From Cellvibrionaceae bacterium (GTDB lineage Bacteria > Pseudomonadota > Gammaproteobacteria > Pseudomonadales > Cellvibrionaceae): a stretch of 64,000 nucleotides of DNA. Position 1 is the stretch's first letter. Every line of letters starts with the position of its first letter. The translations under genes and the position numbers were made by a program. Of this stretch, positions 59,121 through 64,000 are shown one piece after another. The DNA lies in contig JANPZW010000010.1 of NCBI GenBank assembly GCA_024707385.1, forward strand, positions 17,195 to 81,194. The letters run 5' to 3'. The notes beneath the pieces are model-generated. The model was given only the letters and a program-made list of their open reading frames with translations, was not told the origin of the DNA and did not search any database.

Positions 59121-61689
59121 ATGAACCGTTTTACCGATATGTGGCTCGGGTGGGTCACGCGTTTTCCTCGTTTGGTACTGCTCTGCATCATCGCGTTCAC
59201 TCTGCTGATGGCCCTCGGGCTGCCGAACTTCAAGCTCGATGCCTCCGCAGATTCTTTGACGTTGGAAAATGATCAGGACCTGAATTATTTCCGCGAGACG
59301 GCAAAAAACTACTCCAGCGGCGATTTCCTGATCGTCACATTTACCCCCCGAGATGATTTGTTCAGTGATAAATCCCTGGAGTTGTTAGGGCGACTTCAGG
59401 AAGAGCTGGCCAGCATAGAGGGCGTGGAAAGTGTTAACAGCATTTTGAATGTGCCTCTTTTGTTCAGCCCCAAACAGTCGCTGAGGGAAGTTGCCAAGGA
59501 GCCTCGCACGCTCCTGACTCCTGGAATGGACCGGGATTTGGCCAAGCGGGAGTTTCTTGAAAGCCCCATTTATCGTGAAATGATTTTGGGGCCAGAAGGC
59601 CAGACGACTGCGCTGCAGTTGAATATTGCGGTTGATCGCCACTATATCGATCTCGTTCAGCAACGCGATTTATTGCGGGAAAAGCGAAGTGGGGAGCAAC
59701 TCTCCGCTGCTGAAGAAGCCGAACTGGCGCAAGTGACAAAAACGTTTCTCGACTACCGCACCCAGAGCGAGGCCAGGGCGCATCAGCGGGTGGAAAAAGG
59801 TGCGTGAAGTGGTCGCCCGCTACAAGGATGAAGCGCAGATATTTGTTGGCGGCATCTCCATGATCACCGCCGATATGATCACGTTTATTCATAAGGATCT
59901 GGTGGTTTTTGGTGGTGCCACATTGCTCTTTATCATTTTCGTGTTGGCGGTGATTTTCCGCTCCATGAGTTTCATTTTGATTCCAGTGGCCACTTGCTTT
60001 ACCGCCGTGCTGATCATGCTGGGGCTGCTCAGTTGGCTCGACTGGCGCGTGACCGTGATTTCTAGCAATTTTGTCGCACTGCTGTTGATCATCGCCATGT
60101 CGATCATCGTTCACCTGGTGGTGCGATATCGTGAGTATGCCGAGCAGAACCCCGATTGGACGCAGCGGCAACTGGTCAGCGAAACCGTGCGTTTTATGGC
60201 CATACCGTGTCTCTACACTACGCTGACGACCATGGTGGCATTTATGTCTTTGGTAGTGAGCGGCATCAGGCCGGTGATCGATTTTGGCTGGATGATGACC
60301 ATCGGCCTAGTGTTCGCACTGGTGCTCGCGTTTCTATTGCTGCCTGCATGTTTGATGTTGTTGCCGCGGCCGAAACCGAAACCAATTTCCACTCAGGAAA
60401 CCAAACCCAAATCCAAACCCTTACCCGTTTATTGCTCGCAATTCGTGGAGCGCCACGGCGGAATTGTTCTCGGCGTGAGCGTTGTGGTGGGGGTATTGAG
60501 TATTTGGGGCATATCGCGCCTGCAGGTGGAAAACCGTTTCATCGATTACTTCCATGAGACGACGGAAATCTACCAGGGACTTTCGGTTATTGATCAAAAA
60601 CTCGGCGGCACTACATCGCTCGACATTGTCATCAAGGCCCGGGCGGTGAATGGTTTGGCGAAATCTGAGGATGAGCAGTCCAGGCCCTCGGCTGACGAGG
60701 ACGATCCTTTTGCAGAAGTGGATGCCGACCCGTTTGGCGATGTGGAAACTGTCGATGAAGACGATCCTTTCGCCGATCCGGCGGATGCTGCGACGAGCGC
60801 AAAGAATTCCACCAGTGCCTGGATGACAGTTGCGGGACTGCAGGAGATTGAAAGAATCCACGACCACCTGGAGACCTTGCCCGAAGTCGGGAAGGTGCAG
60901 TCGCTCGGCATTCTTTATAAAGTGGGTAAGGAGCTGAACGGTTCGCTGAATAATTTTGAATTGGCCGTCATGGACAAGGCTCTGTCAGAAGGAGTGCGCG
61001 CAGCCCTGGTGGAGCCTTTTCTGCACGGTGAAGATGAAACCCGCATCACCATGCGTGTGAAGGATTCTTACCATGGATTGAAGAGGGCAGAGCTGGTGGA
61101 GCGTATCCGGTCGCATCTTGAAGAAGGTCTGGGACTGAATATGGAAGAGGTGCGTTTCACTGGTTTACTGGTGCTCTATAACAACATGCTGCAGAGTTTG
61201 TTCAGCTCGCAGATCGTCACCTTGGGGGTGGTGTTCTTTTGCATCATGCTGATGTTCGTTGTCCTTTTCCGCTCCGTCCTGGTGTCGCTGGTGGGGATTT
61301 TGCCCAATGTGTTGGCAGCCGTGAGTATTCTTGGCGGCATGGGCCTGATCGGCATACCGCTGGATATGATGACCATTACGATTGCGGCAATCACTGTGGG
61401 CATAGGCGTGGATGACACGATTCACTATATCCATAGGTTCAAAAAGGAGATCGCCGTTGATGGCGACTACGTTGCCGCCATGCACCGGTCTCACGGATCA
61501 ATTGGCAAAGCCATGTATTACACCTCAGTGATCATTATTTTCGGCTTTTCCATCATGGCGCTGTCAGAATTTATTCCGACCATCTACTTCGGTCTTCTGA
61601 CGGGGCTTGCGATGTTTGCCGCATTGATGGCGGCGCTTTTCCTGCTGCCGAAATTCATCCTGCTGACGCGGCCATTCAAGGTCGAATAA
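59121..61689 (+). CDS. MMPL/RND-family transporter (frameshifted in this assembly)
   Basis: About 855 residues after repair. Twelve predicted transmembrane helices in two halves, each with a periplasmic loop, as in COG1033 exporters (VVDGVDDT-type motif GIGVDDTIHYIHRFKKE late; FVGGISMITADMITFIHKDL in the first half). The second periplasmic loop holds an unusual acidic insert with three DPF motifs (DEDDPFAEVDADPFGD, then DEDDPFAD; residues about 527-555). The break is five A at 59794-59798, where four give VEKVREVVARYKDE. Substrate unknown; lipids are common in this group. Confidence 0.88.
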
Positions 61690-61695
61690 ACAACT

Positions 61696-62576
61696 TCAGA
61701 TCTGTTTGATCTGCTCCCAAAAAGCCGAACGATCGGGCTTTTCAGTCTCTTTGTTAGCACGCAGAGTCCTACCTCATACGGCTTGAACTCCGGCTGGATC
61801 GGGTGGGGCTGTACGCGTGCGGCCAGGGGGCTGTTCGCCAGCACAATCTGCGGGACCAAACCAACGCCAAGTCCGAGACTCACCATGCTGACGATGGCCT
61901 CATGCCCGGCTACCTGGGCGTAGATCTTCGGTGTGATCTGGTTTTGGCGGAACCAAGCGTCAAGCCGCTCCCGCGCCACTCCTCGTTCGGACACTATGTA
62001 AGAAAAGGTCTGCCAATATTCCTTGGTATCTCTCGGCTCGTCCTGCGGCCACGCCGGGCGAAGCGGCTGAATCAGTACCAGGGGTGAATAAACGATGCGT
62101 TTGAAATCGATCTCCTGCGGCATAACCTCCTGGCGCGCCGCAATCGCGACATCTTCGTTGCCCGCCATCACCCGCTCGAGGGCCAGCGCCGGATCGCCGG
62201 TGTGAAGCTTGATTTCAATCAGCGGGTGTTGCTCGCGGAAATCGCTGAGGATGTCGTAAAGAAAGGAATAGCTGGCGGTGACCGAGCAGTAGAGGCTTAA
62301 GGCACCGCGAAGGTTGGTGGCACTGAGCTGTACGTTGTCCTTTAAAACGTCCCATTGCTGCAGAGCCTCACGCGCGAACTCCGCGAGCAACACTCCCGCC
62401 TGAGTTAGGGCTACCGACCTGTTGTCCCGGGTAAACAACTCAGTGCCCAGTTCAGTTTCAAGCTGTTGAATACAGCGACTGAGGGTGGAGGGGCTGACAT
62501 GACACAACTCAGCCGCACGATGGAAGTGGAGTGTTTGCGTTAAGGTCAGAAACTGACGCAGCTGATTGAAATCCAT
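61696..62576 (-). CDS. ilvY: IlvY, LysR-type activator of ilvC (C-terminal frameshift in this assembly)
   Basis: About 293 residues. N-terminal HTH (FHRAAELCHVSPSTLSRCIQQLETELGTELFTR) and LysR effector domain, divergent from ilvC. As written the frame runs to 61584, overlapping the exporter by 106 bp. One missing C at 61725-61726 (AAGCCG for AAGCCCG) explains this: with it restored, the protein ends IVRAFWEQIKQI with stop at 61696. IlvY activates ilvC when acetolactate accumulates. Confidence 0.9.
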
Positions 62577-62597
62577 GGCGCTTCACATTCTGCAATA

Positions 62598-63701
<1,104 letters not shown>

Positions 63702-63709
63702 TCCCCTCA

Positions 63710-63742
63710 AAGCTGCGCTGTAATTCAGCGCAGCTTTCTCTC
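63710..63742 (+). terminator. Terminator after ilvC
   Basis: AAGCTGCGCTG-TAATT-CAGCGCAGCTT (63710-63736), eleven-pair stem, then TCTCTCTTT. The U-tract is interrupted but the stem is strong. Confidence 0.85.
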
Positions 63743-63847
63743 TTTCATTCCCCGTAGCCACGGAATTTAGGCTGTTATACCATGCCCCACCTGTCCAATG
63801 CAGCCAGCTGGTCTGCTTGTCAACAACGTTCACGAAGAAGGGCTGTT

Positions 63848-64000
63848 ATGAACAAAGAACCCGGTGAAGAACAACAACAAGAAAATTCATTGTTGAACAT
63901 AGTGGATGAACATGAAGAGGAGGTGATGACTTCTTCGGGCCAAAAGGAGCGGCACAAGGGCGTGTATTTGCTCCCCAATCTTTTTTACGACAGCCGCTTT
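63848..64000 (+). CDS. pssA: PssA, phosphatidylserine synthase (5' part; runs off window, frameshifted near the edge)
   Basis: Visible start of a CDP-diacylglycerol-serine O-phosphatidyltransferase: a 35-residue acidic cytoplasmic N-terminus, then KGVYLLPNLF, the conserved entry into the first membrane helix. The expected continuation TTAA is in another frame, because six T at 63981-63986 stand where five are needed. The position after ilvC is the usual one in Pseudomonas and relatives. Only 51 codons are in the window. Confidence 0.75.
   Translation, partial: MNKEPGEEQQQENSLLNIVDEHEEEVMTSSGQKERHKGVYLLPNLFYDSRF

Noticed and set aside
61584..61695. Extended C-terminus of ilvY overlapping the exporter gene
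   Set aside because: Restoring one C gives the family ending AFWEQIKQI with stop at 61696.

Overview
The window is a 64 kb stretch of gammaproteobacterial chromosome. It most resembles Cellvibrionaceae (the Cellvibrio / Saccharophagus / Teredinibacter group). The grounds are the gene order, which is close to Pseudomonas in several blocks, and a very long serine linker in a surface lipoprotein, a hallmark of that group. No rRNA, tRNA, phage, IS element or CRISPR array is visible. The DNA is almost wholly ordinary, tightly packed core genome.

Layout, left to right. (1) 1-5523: suf Fe-S assembly operon sufB(partial)-C-D-S-A-T-E, closed by a bidirectional terminator. (2) 5595-8631: a beta-barrel outer-membrane protein, an FAD-dependent dehydrogenase and a flavodoxin-like reductase. 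(3) 8845-18311: ndk-rlmN-pilW-rodZ-ispG-hisS-yfgM-bamB-der. (4) 18246-27308: a promoter and leader RNA with two terminators, then rimP-nusA-infB-rbfA-truB-rpsO-pnp. (5) 27379-30007: a MipA/OmpV-type porin, a tandem-duplicated methyltransferase-like protein and a bactofilin. (6) 30488-42264, all on the minus strand: cbrX-cbrA-cbrB, two small RNA genes, pcnB-folK-deoxynucleoside kinase-panB, and ppc. (7) 42663-48794: a 2043-residue multidomain lipoprotein. (8) 48791-58656: gluQ-dksA, sfsA, Rieske/TfoX, VanY/HAD, ppa, mpl-ubiX and a two-FHA protein. (9) 58799-64000: a SelW-like protein, an MMPL/RND exporter, ilvY, ilvC and the start of pssA.

The most interesting system lies at 36765-42264. CbrA (sensor kinase fused to a sodium/solute symporter-like domain) and CbrB (sigma54 activator) sit beside two consecutive intergenic transcription units on the minus strand. 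Each unit has a near-consensus -24/-12 sigma54 promoter, an upstream palindromic enhancer whose centre is about 138 bp from the predicted start in both copies, an A-rich RNA full of AANAANAA motifs, and a terminal hairpin. In Pseudomonas this exact position (cbrB-crcZ-pcnB) holds CrcZ, the RNA that titrates Hfq/Crc and relieves carbon catabolite repression. Here there appear to be two shorter, tandem CrcZ-like RNAs. This is inferred from sequence alone.

A general warning: about fifteen highly conserved genes (sufC, sufD, sufE, the FAD dehydrogenase, nusA, infB, mipA-like, ppc, dNK, cbrA, mpl, MMPL, ilvY, ilvC, pssA, and probably the tail of der) are broken by single-base indels, mostly in homopolymers. 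Essential genes such as infB and nusA cannot all be dead, so I read these as sequencing or assembly errors. I annotate the genes as full length and mark each shift.
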